Below, piece after piece: positions 7,932 to 16,258 of a stretch of DNA of 23,857 nucleotides. The translations under genes and the position numbers were made by a program. Source of the DNA: UBA2259 sp964543485 (lineage in GTDB: Bacteria > Patescibacteriota > Dojkabacteria > SC72); assembly GCA_964543485.1 (NCBI GenBank), contig CAZIYI010000007.1:1-23857 (forward strand), written 5' to 3'. Each line of letters begins with the position of its first letter. Within the stretch, counting starts at the first letter, position 1. The notes below the pieces were generated by a model that saw nothing but the letters and a program-made list of their open reading frames with translations, searched no databases and had not been told where the DNA came from.

Positions 7932-7960
7932 TAGATAAAGATATTAAATTGCTTTAAAAT
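7932..7960 (+). promoter_or_regulatory. Promoter of the endonuclease IV-helicase operon
   Basis: TAGATA (-35-like, four of six) and TAAAAT (-10, 7955-7960) are separated by 17 bases. The -10 ends 5 bases before the ATG at 7966, so the transcript would begin at or next to the start codon (leaderless). Confidence 0.5.
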
Positions 7961-7965
7961 ACACT

Positions 7966-8835
7966 ATGTATTTAGGAGCACATGTATCCTCCAGTGGAGG
8001 AGTTGAAAATTCAATAAAGGAAGGAGACAGATATGAGATTAATAGCATACAGATTATGCCAACGGCCCCTATGAGGTGGGCTACTAAAAGTATCTCTGAT
8101 GAAACAATAAATACATTTGTAGAACAGCTAAAAGGTTCTGTAGTAGAGAAGATACTAATACATGGTATATACCTTACTAATCTAGCAAGAGAAGACAAAC
8201 AGCTGTTTCATTTAGGTAAAATGGGTTTAATTGTATATTTAGATTTTGCAAATAGGGTAGATGAGCTAATTAGAAAAAATGATCTCAATGTTGAAATCTT
8301 AGGGGTTTGTTTTCATCCTGGATCTCAGAAAGAATTAAACTATGAAGATAGCTTAGAAAGAGTATCTTACGGTATTGATTGGGTATTAAACGAAGTAGGG
8401 GGTAATCAGTGGTTACTAATTGAAACAACTGCAGGAACAGGTACGAATATGGGAAGGAGTTTTACTGAGTTAAAAAATATTAGAGATGGGAGTAAAGAAA
8501 AAGATAGGGTGGGGTTTGTAGTAGACAGCCAACACACCTATGCTGCTGGCTATGATTGGGTTAATGATATAGATAGTGTTGTTGAGGAGATTGGGGAAAC
8601 GCTATCTTTTAAAAGGGTAAAATCTATCCATCTAAATGACTCAATGGCTGAGCTTGGCTCCAACAAAGATAGGCATGCGAACTTAGGAAGGGGGAAATTA
8701 GGTGAAAATACAGTGTATAATATATTGCATAGAAAAGAATTTAAAGATATACCCTTTATTTTAGAAACTCCTGCTTTAAAAAGCGAAGAAAGCAAGATTA
8801 AAGAGATACAACAATTAAAACAACTAGCCAAATGA
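7966..8835 (+). CDS. nfo: Deoxyribonuclease IV (endonuclease IV, AP endonuclease)
   Basis: A 289-residue protein, the usual family length (E. coli Nfo is 285). It cuts 5' to abasic sites in base excision repair. All nine ligands of the trinuclear zinc site can be assigned: H66, H117, E153, D187, H190, H222, D235, H237 and E267. They lie in the expected motifs (GAHVSSSGG start, HPGS, IETTAG, VDSQHTYAAGYD, HLND, DRHANLG, LETP). The usual DTCH motif is DSQH here, which keeps both ligands. There is no ribosome binding site, and the -10 box abuts the start. The stop overlaps the helicase start as ATGA, so the two are translationally coupled. Confidence 0.96.
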   Translation: MYLGAHVSSSGGVENSIKEGDRYEINSIQIMPTAPMRWATKSISDETINTFVEQLKGSVVEKILIHGIYLTNLAREDKQLFHLGKMGLIVYLDFANRVDELIRKNDLNVEILGVCFHPGSQKELNYEDSLERVSYGIDWVLNEVGGNQWLLIETTAGTGTNMGRSFTELKNIRDGSKEKDRVGFVVDSQHTYAAGYDWVNDIDSVVEEIGETLSFKRVKSIHLNDSMAELGSNKDRHANLGRGKLGENTVYNILHRKEFKDIPFILETPALKSEESKIKEIQQLKQLAK

Positions 8836-11800
8836 ACGTACATCTAAACGACAAACAAAAACAGGCAGTAGAACATAAGAAAGGTGCACTTCTCATTATT
8901 GCTGGAGCAGGTACTGGTAAAACAGCCGTTATTACTCAAAGAATATCCCATATAGTAAAAAGCAAGTGGGCAAAACCAGATGAGATACTCGCCTTAACGT
9001 TTACAGATAAGGCAGCTAACGAGATGTTAGAGAGAGTAGACGAGAGTTTGCCTCTTGGATTTGGAGAGGTCTGGATTTCAACTTTTCATTCTTTTTGTGA
9101 CCGAATATTAAGGCAAGAGGGTCACCATATCGGTTTAGATACAAACTATACAATGATGTCTTCTGCAGAGCAGTATATTTTTTTAAGGAAACATCTATTC
9201 GATTTCTCATTAAAAAAATTTAGACCTTACGGGAACCCAACTAAATTTATAGATGATCTTCTTAAACACTTTTCTCGTTTACAAGATGAGGACGTATCGC
9301 CAGAAGAGTATTTAGGATATGCCAACTCATTATCCAAAAAAAATGATATTGCTAAAGAAGAATTCGAAGATACTCTTGAATTAGCAACTGTATATGATGA
9401 ATATACTAAATTAAAAATACAGAACTCTAAAATAGATTTCGGGGATTTAATCCTTTTAGTAATACAACTGTTTAGGGAGAAGCCAAATGTTTTAGAAAGA
9501 TATCAAAAAAAATTTAAATATATATTAGTAGATGAATTCCAGGACACGAATTACACACAAAGTGTTTTAATAAATATATTATCTGGATTAGATCCTAAAA
9601 AAGATTTAGGTAAAATTGGAAGTGTTAATCCTAATTTAACAGTTGTTGGTGATGATGACCAAGCGATTTACAAATTTAGAGGTGCTGCAATATCCAATAT
9701 ATTACAATTTAAGCAGTATTACCCCAAAGCCAAGGAAGTAGTTCTAACAGAAAATTACAGATCTAGACAAAAGATTTTGGATTCTGCATATACTTTAATA
9801 ACACATAACAATCCATTTAGACTAGAAGTTACAGAAAAGATTGATAAAAAATTAATAGCAAGAAATTCCTTTCCTCCAGATGACGATATTGTTAATTTAA
9901 TTACTGCACAAAATGAAGATGCCGAATCTGAATGGATTGCCAAAGAGATTCTTCGTCTAACTGGCTATGAACAAGGAGATATTCCACAAAAAGCTCAAAA
10001 GTTTAATGAGAAGGGGCAATCAGTTTTTGTAGAATTACAGCCAGAAAGAAAGTACAAGCTTTCGGATATTGCAATACTTGTTAGGGCAAACTCACACTCA
10101 GAAAGTATAGTTCAAAATCTTAGATATTTTGGTATTCCGTATAAAATGGGTGGTTCAAGGGGTTTGTATTTTAGAGATGAAATTAAAATCCTAATTTCCT
10201 TTTTAAGAGTCTTAACAGATTACAAAGACGAAGTATCTATGTACCATCTTCTTAGTATGGTTGAGTGGGCTCTCTCTTCAAGAGAGTTCCTTGAAATAAA
10301 CAGGGTAGCAAGAGAGGATAGGGTATCTGTGTTGGAAGAGCTAGAGGGTATATTTGGAATCAAGTTAGGAGAAAGTACAGAGTTTAATATAAGTAATCTT
10401 GGGGAAAAGATTTTTTCACCTGAAGCAAGGGAAGGTATAAAGAATCTTCTTAATATCTTGGATAAGTGTATCAGAATGCTCAAAGAGAATTCATCAGTTG
10501 GAGAGGTTTTGTACTTCTTTGTCCAAGAGAGTGGGTATTTAAAAAATCTTGTTGAAGAGAAAGAAAACCTTTCAGAGTTTAAGATAAACAATCTTTCAAG
10601 ATATTTTAATACAATAAAAGAGTATGAAAAAAACACTCCAGACTCAAATATATACGAATATGTAGATTACTTAAATTACTGTATAGAGGTAGGTGATTCT
10701 CCCTTGGTAGATCAAATGGATTTAAGTGAGTATGATGCAGTAAATATTTTGACTGTACACGGTGCGAAGGGTTTAGAGTTCCCAGTTGTATTTTTAATTA
10801 ACCTTGTATCAGACAGATTCCCTTCACAGAACAGAAAGGATACAATTCCAATACCTGACGCTCTAATTAAAGAAGCTCTAACAGGGTTAGACGAAAGAGA
10901 GGAGCATCTGCAAGAAGAGAGGAGATTGTTCTATGTTGGTGCTACAAGGGCTAAAGAGAAACTGTATTTAACAGCTTCGAATTTCTATGGTAATGCAAAG
11001 AGAAAAAAGAAGGGGAGTATATTTCTAAATGAGATTTTGGATAGGGATACTTCTGAAGAATTTAACAGTCCTACTGTAGTACAATCAGAAGACGAATTAA
11101 ATATATATACAACAAAGGAAAAAGAAATGATTCCAGAAAACATTCAAATTGAAGTAGGTAAGAAGGTAAGTTACTCTCAGGTAGATGTATATCAAGATTG
11201 TCCTAAGAAGTACGAATACTCATATGTTTTACAGATACCGTCTATTGGGAACGCATCTTTGTCTTTCGGCTCAACGGTTCATAATACGCTTAAAGATTTT
11301 TATACACTGTTTCAACGATACAGGGAGGGGTTGGGGATCACAGAGCTTCCTACAAAGGAAGACCTATTAACCCTTTTTGAGAAGAATTGGATAAGTAGGG
11401 GATACGAAAGTAAGAAACATGAGAATCAGAGAAAAGGGCGTGGTGAAAAATGTATGTCTGAATATTACGATAAATTCTTTAATTTAGATCAAAACCCATA
11501 TAGATTAGAACAATCTTTTACAGTACACTTTGCTGATAGTAGTTTTGTTGGAAAGATAGATAGATTAGATTTAATTGAGAACGGAGATATCCCTATTGTT
11601 GAGATAATAGATTACAAAACAGGGAGTTTGAAGAGTGAGGCAGATATTAAACATGATTTACAACTTCCTTTGTATGTAGTATTTGCAGAGCAAAGCTTGG
11701 GTGTTAAAGTTGTAAGAGCAAAATATCTATTTATTGAAGAGGGAGTAGAGGTAGAAGTTGATATTTCTGAGAGTCGGAAAGAAATTGCGAAAGAGAATCT

Positions 11801-11909
11801 TAGTGATGTTATTGCCCTTATCAAAAAGAGGGAGTTTGAAGCCACTCCAAACGGTTTTAAATGTAAATATTGTAATTACAAATCTATATGTAGTGATGCT
11901 ATCTTGTAA
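8832..11909 (+). CDS. UvrD/Rep-type helicase fused to PD-(D/E)XK nuclease with Fe-S cysteines (AdnB/AddA-like)
   Basis: 1025 residues. The N-terminal superfamily 1A helicase shows the Q motif (LNDKQKQAV), Walker A AGAGTGKT (24-31), motif II DEFQ (234-237), motif III around QAIYKFRGA, motif IV TENYRS, motif V (TVHGAKGLEFPVV) and motif VI (RLFYVGATRAKEKL). From about residue 780 comes a RecB-family nuclease with D927-Y-K929 as part of the active site and GKIDRLD upstream. Cysteines C790, C1011, C1014 and C1020 bracket the nuclease as in AddB/AdnAB-type Fe-S clusters. Expected role: 3'-5' unwinding and resection of DNA ends for recombination. No partner subunit is seen. It overlaps nfo by 4 bases, forming a repair operon. 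Confidence 0.92.
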   Translation: MNVHLNDKQKQAVEHKKGALLIIAGAGTGKTAVITQRISHIVKSKWAKPDEILALTFTDKAANEMLERVDESLPLGFGEVWISTFHSFCDRILRQEGHHIGLDTNYTMMSSAEQYIFLRKHLFDFSLKKFRPYGNPTKFIDDLLKHFSRLQDEDVSPEEYLGYANSLSKKNDIAKEEFEDTLELATVYDEYTKLKIQNSKIDFGDLILLVIQLFREKPNVLERYQKKFKYILVDEFQDTNYTQSVLINILSGLDPKKDLGKIGSVNPNLTVVGDDDQAIYKFRGAAISNILQFKQYYPKAKEVVLTENYRSRQKILDSAYTLITHNNPFRLEVTEKIDKKLIARNSFPPDDDIVNLITAQNEDAESEWIAKEILRLTGYEQGDIPQKAQKFNEKGQSVFVELQPERKYKLSDIAILVRANSHSESIVQNLRYFGIPYKMGGSRGLYFRDEIKILISFLRVLTDYKDEVSMYHLLSMVEWALSSREFLEINRVAREDRVSVLEELEGIFGIKLGESTEFNISNLGEKIFSPEAREGIKNLLNILDKCIRMLKENSSVGEVLYFFVQESGYLKNLVEEKENLSEFKINNLSRYFNTIKEYEKNTPDSNIYEYVDYLNYCIEVGDSPLVDQMDLSEYDAVNILTVHGAKGLEFPVVFLINLVSDRFPSQNRKDTIPIPDALIKEALTGLDEREEHLQEERRLFYVGATRAKEKLYLTASNFYGNAKRKKKGSIFLNEILDRDTSEEFNSPTVVQSEDELNIYTTKEKEMIPENIQIEVGKKVSYSQVDVYQDCPKKYEYSYVLQIPSIGNASLSFGSTVHNTLKDFYTLFQRYREGLGITELPTKEDLLTLFEKNWISRGYESKKHENQRKGRGEKCMSEYYDKFFNLDQNPYRLEQSFTVHFADSSFVGKIDRLDLIENGDIPIVEIIDYKTGSLKSEADIKHDLQLPLYVVFAEQSLGVKVVRAKYLFIEEGVEVEVDISESRKEIAKENLSDVIALIKKREFEATPNGFKCKYCNYKSICSDAIL

Positions 11910-11937
11910 GGCATTTTTAAATTTAGCTAAACTCTTG

Positions 11938-11943
11938 TATAAT
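11938..11943 (+). promoter_or_regulatory. -10 box before the VirB2-like array
   Basis: Perfect TATAAT, 11 bases before the ATG at 11955, with a poor -35. It lies downstream of the helicase stop, so it probably starts a new transcription unit with a leader of only a few bases. Confidence 0.5.
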
Positions 11944-11954
11944 TTCAAACAATT

Positions 11955-12269
11955 ATGACAAAAATATATGCAGCTTCTACAATACAAGAATTTATACGAA
12001 ACATCGAAAGTGATGCATCAAGTGCCACTGGGAAAGATTACATCTCTACCCTTATCTCTTACGTAATACCACTAAGTGGTTTTTGTGTTTTTGTATTACT
12101 AGTTTTTGCAACTTACAAACTTACAATGAGTAAAGGGGATCCAGATAAATTAAGAGAGGCAAAGGATCAAATTACAAATGCAATAATTGGTTTCATATTT
12201 ATACTACTGTCTTCAACTATTCTTGTCCTACTGTCTAATATATTAAAAATTAATATTAGTGGAGGGTAA
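11955..12269 (+). CDS. VirB2/TrbC-like small membrane protein, copy 1
   Basis: 104 residues with two membrane helices (about 34-56 and 74-97) separated by a short charged loop (MSKGDPDKLREAKDQI). The helix-GD/charged loop-helix layout is that of VirB2/TrbC-type conjugative pilins, which form the pilus of type IV secretion systems. It is the most divergent of five tandem copies. It lacks an obvious signal peptide, and the polar N-terminal 30 residues are predicted to face outside or be disordered. The gene has its own -10 box, and the next copy starts 6 bases after its stop. Confidence 0.65.
   Translation: MTKIYAASTIQEFIRNIESDASSATGKDYISTLISYVIPLSGFCVFVLLVFATYKLTMSKGDPDKLREAKDQITNAIIGFIFILLSSTILVLLSNILKINISGG
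12261..12266 (+). promoter_or_regulatory. Ribosome binding site of copy 2
   Basis: GGAGGG lies 9 bases before the ATG at 12276 and overlaps the last codons of copy 1. It is the clearest Shine-Dalgarno site in the window, so it stands out against the SD-poor background. Confidence 0.6.
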
Positions 12270-12275
12270 TATTGT

Positions 12276-12683
12276 ATGAGAGAAAAGAATGCGAATTTAA
12301 AAGTTTTTTTTCTTACATCCTTTATTTTATTAAATCTAAAGCTTAATGTGTTTGCAGACGGAGCTATAGGAGGAGGTAGTAGAATTCCAAGTGTAACTAT
12401 TGGTGGTGTTTCAATTCCAATTCCTTCGTTTAGATATAATTTAAGTAATATAGAGGGTATTGTTGGACTTATTACTTTTATTCTAAACCTTATAATTGGA
12501 TTCTCTGCAGTTTTAGCTGTTATTATGATAATTTATGGTGGGTATAATTTCATTATGTCTGGGGGAGATTCAGAAAAGATTTCTAAGGGTAGTAAGGCAA
12601 TTACTGCTGCGGTTGTAGGTATGGCTATAGTGTTCTTGGCAAGATTTATAATTACGTTTATACTTAATGAGTTCTTGCTTTAG
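12276..12683 (+). CDS. VirB2/TrbC-like pilin precursor, copy 2
   Basis: 135 residues. A cleavable signal peptide is likely (basic start, hydrophobic core about 10-24, cleavage near FA-DGA at residue 27). A glycine-rich exported stretch with SIPIPSFRYN follows, then two membrane helices (about 60-90 and 105-130). The loop between them has SGGDSEKISKGSKAI, the family's characteristic charged turn. Ends with FILNEFLL, like copy 3. Signal cleavage plus two helices matches conjugative pilin precursors. Confidence 0.72.
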   Translation: MREKNANLKVFFLTSFILLNLKLNVFADGAIGGGSRIPSVTIGGVSIPIPSFRYNLSNIEGIVGLITFILNLIIGFSAVLAVIMIIYGGYNFIMSGGDSEKISKGSKAITAAVVGMAIVFLARFIITFILNEFLL

Positions 12684-12692
12684 TTATATTGC

Positions 12693-12698
12693 TATAAT
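12693..12698 (+). promoter_or_regulatory. Possible -10 box before copy 3
   Basis: TATAAT 39 bases before the ATG at 12738. A second TATAAT lies at 12716-12721. Neither has a good -35, and the gap is almost pure A/T and includes a weak AT-only inverted repeat (12710-12728), so this call is tentative. Confidence 0.3.
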
Positions 12699-12737
12699 AT
12701 AATTGGTAATTAAAATATAATTTTAATATATTAAAAA

Positions 12738-13103
12738 ATGAAGAATAGATTAGCAAAAGTATCTTCTTTGGCAACTGCTTCTGTTGCAACAATGTCTGGG
12801 TTCTTAGTAAAACCAATTTATGCCGGTCCATTAGACTGGATAGATGGCTTCGAGGGGGTAGGAAATACAACTACTCTTCAGGGTTTTATTACGAAGGTTA
12901 TTAACTGGGGAATTGGTTTCGCTGCTGTAGTTGCAGTTGTTATGTTAATAGCTGCAGGTTTTATGTACATTACTGCAAATGGTGATGAAAATAAAATTAA
13001 GAAAGCAACAACAACATTAACATTCGCAATTGTTGGACTAGTAGTATGTTTTATCGCTGTCTTGTTAGTAAACTTCGTTATAAACGAATTCTTAGAGAAA
13101 TAA
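12738..13103 (+). CDS. VirB2/TrbC-like pilin precursor, copy 3
   Basis: 121 residues: a signal peptide (cleavage near IYA-GPL at residue 29), a short exported linker, then helix 1 (about 55-77), the turn ITANGDENKIKKATTTL and helix 2 (about 92-116). By hand alignment it shares about 41 of 68 positions with copy 4 over the helix-turn-helix core, which shows a recent duplication. It has the best match to the VirB2/TrbC pattern of the set. No Shine-Dalgarno site is seen. Confidence 0.78.
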   Translation: MKNRLAKVSSLATASVATMSGFLVKPIYAGPLDWIDGFEGVGNTTTLQGFITKVINWGIGFAAVVAVVMLIAAGFMYITANGDENKIKKATTTLTFAIVGLVVCFIAVLLVNFVINEFLEK

Positions 13104-13143
13104 AAGAACAAGATAGAAATTTAGATATTATTATCTATCGTAT

Positions 13144-13416
13144 ATGTTTATTAGTACTGCAGACATAACAAGTGCTGGTGTTGGCAATTTATCAGAATTT
13201 GTAATAAATATAATAAACTGGTTTATTGGTTTTGCTGCAGTATTATCTGTAATTATGATAATAGCTGCAGGATTCCAGTATGTAGTATCTTTTGGTGATG
13301 AGAAAAAAATTTCTAAAGCAACATCAACTTTACTTTTTGCAATAGTTGGAATGGTACTAGTATTTATAGCTCCACTTGTTATACAATTCATATTAGCTAA
13401 CTTTTTGGGGAAATAG
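13144..13416 (+). CDS. VirB2/TrbC-like membrane protein, copy 4
   Basis: 90 residues with the same helix-turn-helix core as copy 3 (turn VSFGDEKKISKATSTL). It has no signal peptide: the ATG is followed by a short polar stretch and then helix 1. Either export uses the first helix or the mature form is made directly. The 40-base gap before it holds a small hairpin (13122-13127 with 13132-13137). The next gene starts 1 base after its stop. Confidence 0.72.
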   Translation: MFISTADITSAGVGNLSEFVINIINWFIGFAAVLSVIMIIAAGFQYVVSFGDEKKISKATSTLLFAIVGMVLVFIAPLVIQFILANFLGK

Positions 13417-13417
13417 A

Positions 13418-13711
13418 ATGATTGAGAAAGTATTAAGTTTTTTTTCTGAACCTGTATTTGCTCAAGAGCCACCTAGAATAGGGCAACTTGCCGTTGCAGT
13501 AGACAAAGTAATGGCGTGGATATTTCCTGCTGGTGTTTTGATTGCAGTTGTTATGATTATTGTCGGAGGGTATATGTGGATTATATCTGGTGGAGATCCT
13601 GCTAAAAAACAGCTAGCACAAGGCACACTTACCTGGGCAGTTATTGGTTTGGTATTACTTTTTCTTGTATATGGAATTCTTAGTGCAATAATAGGGGCGT
13701 TGATGGGTTAA
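13418..13711 (+). CDS. VirB2/TrbC-like membrane protein, copy 5
   Basis: 97 residues. An N-terminal VFAQEPP resembles a signal-peptidase site near residue 15, but the hydrophobic part before it is very short. Two helices follow (about 37-56 and 73-95) around the turn ISGGDPAKKQLAQGTL, the most canonical SGGDP turn of the five copies. It lies directly against copy 4 (1-base gap), and GGGG just upstream can act as a weak ribosome binding site. Likely translated together with copy 4 in fixed ratio. Confidence 0.72.
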   Translation: MIEKVLSFFSEPVFAQEPPRIGQLAVAVDKVMAWIFPAGVLIAVVMIIVGGYMWIISGGDPAKKQLAQGTLTWAVIGLVLLFLVYGILSAIIGALMG

Positions 13712-13727
13712 AAGGTTTTTAAAGAAA

Positions 13728-13736
13728 TGGTATAAT
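13728..13736 (+). promoter_or_regulatory. Extended -10 promoter of the SpoIID-domain gene
   Basis: TGGTATAAT, a perfect extended -10, ends 6 bases before the ATG at 13743. A TTAAAA -35-like box lies 17 bases upstream. The transcript would be leaderless. Confidence 0.6.
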
Positions 13737-13742
13737 TTCAGA

Positions 13743-15581
13743 ATGTCTAATAAAAAAACTGTCCTACAATTTACTATTGTATTTATATTCATCCTCTCTA
13801 TTCTTTCTCTTCAATTCTTGTCTCCTACATACTCTCAAAGTGCACAAGAGCTAGAGGATATTATCAATCAGAAAGAGGAGGAATTGAATAAACAAAAATC
13901 ATATCTATCTGATATTGAAAAAAGGATTAAAGAAATTAGTGGAAGTAATTACTCTCTTACTGAGAAAGTTAACTTGCTTAATGCAGAAATTACTAAATTA
14001 CAAACAGAGATAGATAAAAGAAACATTGAGATTGAAGAGAAGTTAAAGATTATTTCAGAAAAAGAAGAGTTACTTGTAAACAAAAAAGGAACTTTAGATT
14101 TAATATCAAGCCAGTTGTATATGAAGAGTAGGTATAACAAGGGGCAACTACTTTTCTCTTTTTCCAATTTAGATCAGATGTTACAAACTATTTTTGTTAA
14201 GAAGAGTGCAATAAATATCCTTACAGATGATATTGAGAAGATAACTGGGGAGTTTGTGAATTTAGTTGAATTAAAAGAATCTCTTGAAAATGAAAAAAGA
14301 GAGCTTGATGAACAGAAACAAGATTTGGATAAATCATATAAATTAGTATTAGCTGAAAAAAAGAAAGTTCAGGCAGAGTTAAGTGCTCAAATAGCGACTA
14401 AGAGTTCTGTCTCTAGAAGAATAAATGGATTAACTACGGAACTCTCTGATTTGCAATATCAATTGATACTTGCAAGGCAGGGTGGAACCTATGTAAGCCC
14501 AGATGTTGTTCCAACGTCTGGAGATCCAAAATCAACTCTGCAAGGATTTCTTCAGATGGCACCTTCTGGTAGTTTTCAAGTATTCTCAATTGGTGCATAT
14601 ACTCATAGAAACGGTATGAGTCAGTGGGGAGCAAGGGCTAGGGCAGATGCTGGTCAGAGTTATCAACAAATTCTTTCCGCTTACTACCCTAATTCTACTT
14701 TATCTACAGGTACTATTGAAACAATAACGGTGAAGTTTTGTAAATCTAGAACGAGTTGTAGTAATTGTACCGGCGAGTATTCTAAAACATATAATTTTGA
14801 ATATGACTATCTATATCGTTTAGGAGAGATGCCCGAGAGTTTCCATTTAGAAGCACTTAAAGCCCAAGCAATATCTGCTAGAACATACGCTTTAAATGCT
14901 ACAAACTATGGAGCAAACAGCATTTGGGGAGATGAATGTGGGCAGGTAGTTGCAGGACAGAAGACTGGTACTTGGAAAACAGCGGTAGATTTAACTAGAA
15001 ATGTCGTTATGAATAGAAATGGGAGAGTTTTCTCTGCTCAATATGCTGCTGTACACGGAGGGTGGGGGAATGAAATTGGTTGGGATGTGAAGGAAGGTTC
15101 GGGAGATTGGATGCCAAGGGCTTGGGATAATATCTCAAAAGTATCATGGTTCTACAAAGGATGGTATCGTGCCAACTATAGCGAATCTAGTTCTACCTGT
15201 GGAAGAAATCCGTGGCTCTCTCAACCAGAGATGTCTGATATTTTAAATGCATATCAGGTTTGGAAAGCTAAGGGGGGGAAAGATAGTAGGATAGTTCCAA
15301 TTCCGGATGCTTGCCATCCTACTCAAAGACAGATTGAACTTGGGTATAACCCATACTCCTTTGAAGAACTTCGAAGTTTAGCTTCTAAACCTGTCTCTTC
15401 TGTTTCTTCTGTAGCCGTAGTTAGTGCTAATGGGTATACAAATACTGTTGTTTTCTCTACAAACGCTGGAACTATCTCTATGACTGGAAATGAATTCAAG
15501 ACAGTATACAATCTTAGGGCACCTGGGTACTTAAGAATTCCTCAAAGTGGGTTTGTTCATGTTAATATTCATAAGAAGTAA
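13743..15581 (+). CDS. Exported coiled-coil protein with SpoIID/LytB peptidoglycan lytic domain
   Basis: 612 residues. A signal anchor (about 7-26) precedes a long coiled coil (about 33-245) like the N-terminal regulatory coils of CwlO/PcsB cell-wall hydrolases. The SpoIID domain follows: IGAYTHRNGMSQWGARA (284-300), the catalytic-glutamate motif GEMPE (E362 proposed) and LEALKAQAISARTYA (369-383). SpoIID enzymes are lytic transglycosylases that cut glycan strands lacking stem peptides. Extra cysteines (C333, C339, C342, C399 and others) may form disulfides. Placed directly after the pilin-like array, it probably opens or remodels peptidoglycan for the apparatus, as VirB1-type enzymes do in type IV secretion, though the family differs. 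A role in division or growth is the alternative. Confidence 0.88.
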   Translation: MSNKKTVLQFTIVFIFILSILSLQFLSPTYSQSAQELEDIINQKEEELNKQKSYLSDIEKRIKEISGSNYSLTEKVNLLNAEITKLQTEIDKRNIEIEEKLKIISEKEELLVNKKGTLDLISSQLYMKSRYNKGQLLFSFSNLDQMLQTIFVKKSAINILTDDIEKITGEFVNLVELKESLENEKRELDEQKQDLDKSYKLVLAEKKKVQAELSAQIATKSSVSRRINGLTTELSDLQYQLILARQGGTYVSPDVVPTSGDPKSTLQGFLQMAPSGSFQVFSIGAYTHRNGMSQWGARARADAGQSYQQILSAYYPNSTLSTGTIETITVKFCKSRTSCSNCTGEYSKTYNFEYDYLYRLGEMPESFHLEALKAQAISARTYALNATNYGANSIWGDECGQVVAGQKTGTWKTAVDLTRNVVMNRNGRVFSAQYAAVHGGWGNEIGWDVKEGSGDWMPRAWDNISKVSWFYKGWYRANYSESSSTCGRNPWLSQPEMSDILNAYQVWKAKGGKDSRIVPIPDACHPTQRQIELGYNPYSFEELRSLASKPVSSVSSVAVVSANGYTNTVVFSTNAGTISMTGNEFKTVYNLRAPGYLRIPQSGFVHVNIHKK

Positions 15582-15607
15582 ATATACTGTAATTAAAGAT
15601 ACTTTTG

Positions 15608-15616
15608 TGATATTCT
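15608..15616 (+). promoter_or_regulatory. Extended -10 promoter of the PH-domain protein gene
   Basis: TGATATTCT ends 7 bases before the ATG at 15624, with a weak -35. Leaderless initiation is expected. Confidence 0.4.
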
Positions 15617-15623
15617 TACAAAT

Positions 15624-16256
15624 ATGAATGATAGTAAAAGAAGAATTCCAAAGAAATTTAGTAAGGTAGATAAATCATTCGTTAATAGACTCTTACAGAA
15701 TGAAGATAAGAGTGTATTTAATACCTTCTCTGTATTTCCTAAAAAACTAAATTTTTATGGTAAAGAACCAGGGGAAGAGATTGTTCTAGTTGTTAGATCC
15801 CACTTTATTGCCTATATACCAAGTGCCTTTTTTGGCTTGCTCTTCCTAATACTTCCAGTCCTAATTATTGCGCTCTCTATAAAGATTGAGTTCTTTAATT
15901 CCGCTGTCATATATATAGGATTGTTTATAGTTGGAATCATACTATGTATAAATATTCTAGTAACTACAATATTAAAATGGTATTACACAGTAAATATAAT
16001 TACAGACCAAAGGATTGTCGTTGTGAGAATGGACAATGCCTTTTATCATTTATACTCTGAAGCCCAGCTTGAGAAGATTGAAGATGTATCACACAAACCG
16101 ATAGGATTCTGGAGTAATATATTTGATGTAGGTGATGTTGATATAGATACCGCAGGTCATGAAGTTGACTTTCATTTAAAAACATTACCTAAACCAAGAG
16201 AGTTACAGGATGTAATAAATGATTTACTTGAAATGAAACAGAAAGGAAATATATAA
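15624..16256 (+). CDS. Membrane protein with bacterial PH (bPH2/YdbS-like) domain
   Basis: 210 residues. A polar N-terminus leads into the motif PGEEIVLVVRSHF, two membrane helices (about 66-87 and 93-116) and then a beta-rich domain with YYTVNIITDQRIVVV and the helix-forming C-terminus. This is the arrangement of YdbS/DUF304-type bacterial pleckstrin-homology proteins: the TDQRI motif after the second helix is typical. The function of these proteins is poorly known; they may organise membrane complexes. A two-helix protein follows 2 bases after the stop, so they share an operon, and the location beside secretion-like genes suggests a membrane scaffold role (inference). Confidence 0.8.
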   Translation: MNDSKRRIPKKFSKVDKSFVNRLLQNEDKSVFNTFSVFPKKLNFYGKEPGEEIVLVVRSHFIAYIPSAFFGLLFLILPVLIIALSIKIEFFNSAVIYIGLFIVGIILCINILVTTILKWYYTVNIITDQRIVVVRMDNAFYHLYSEAQLEKIEDVSHKPIGFWSNIFDVGDVDIDTAGHEVDFHLKTLPKPRELQDVINDLLEMKQKGNI

Positions 16257-16258
16257 AT

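Noticed and set aside
12710..12728. AT-only inverted repeat before pilin-like copy 3 as a terminator
   Set aside because: The stem is pure A/T, without a following T-tract, and is expected by chance in such AT-rich DNA.
13122..13137. Small hairpin before pilin-like copy 4 as a riboswitch or terminator
   Set aside because: A 6-bp AT-rich stem with no T-tract and no larger structure; too weak to call.
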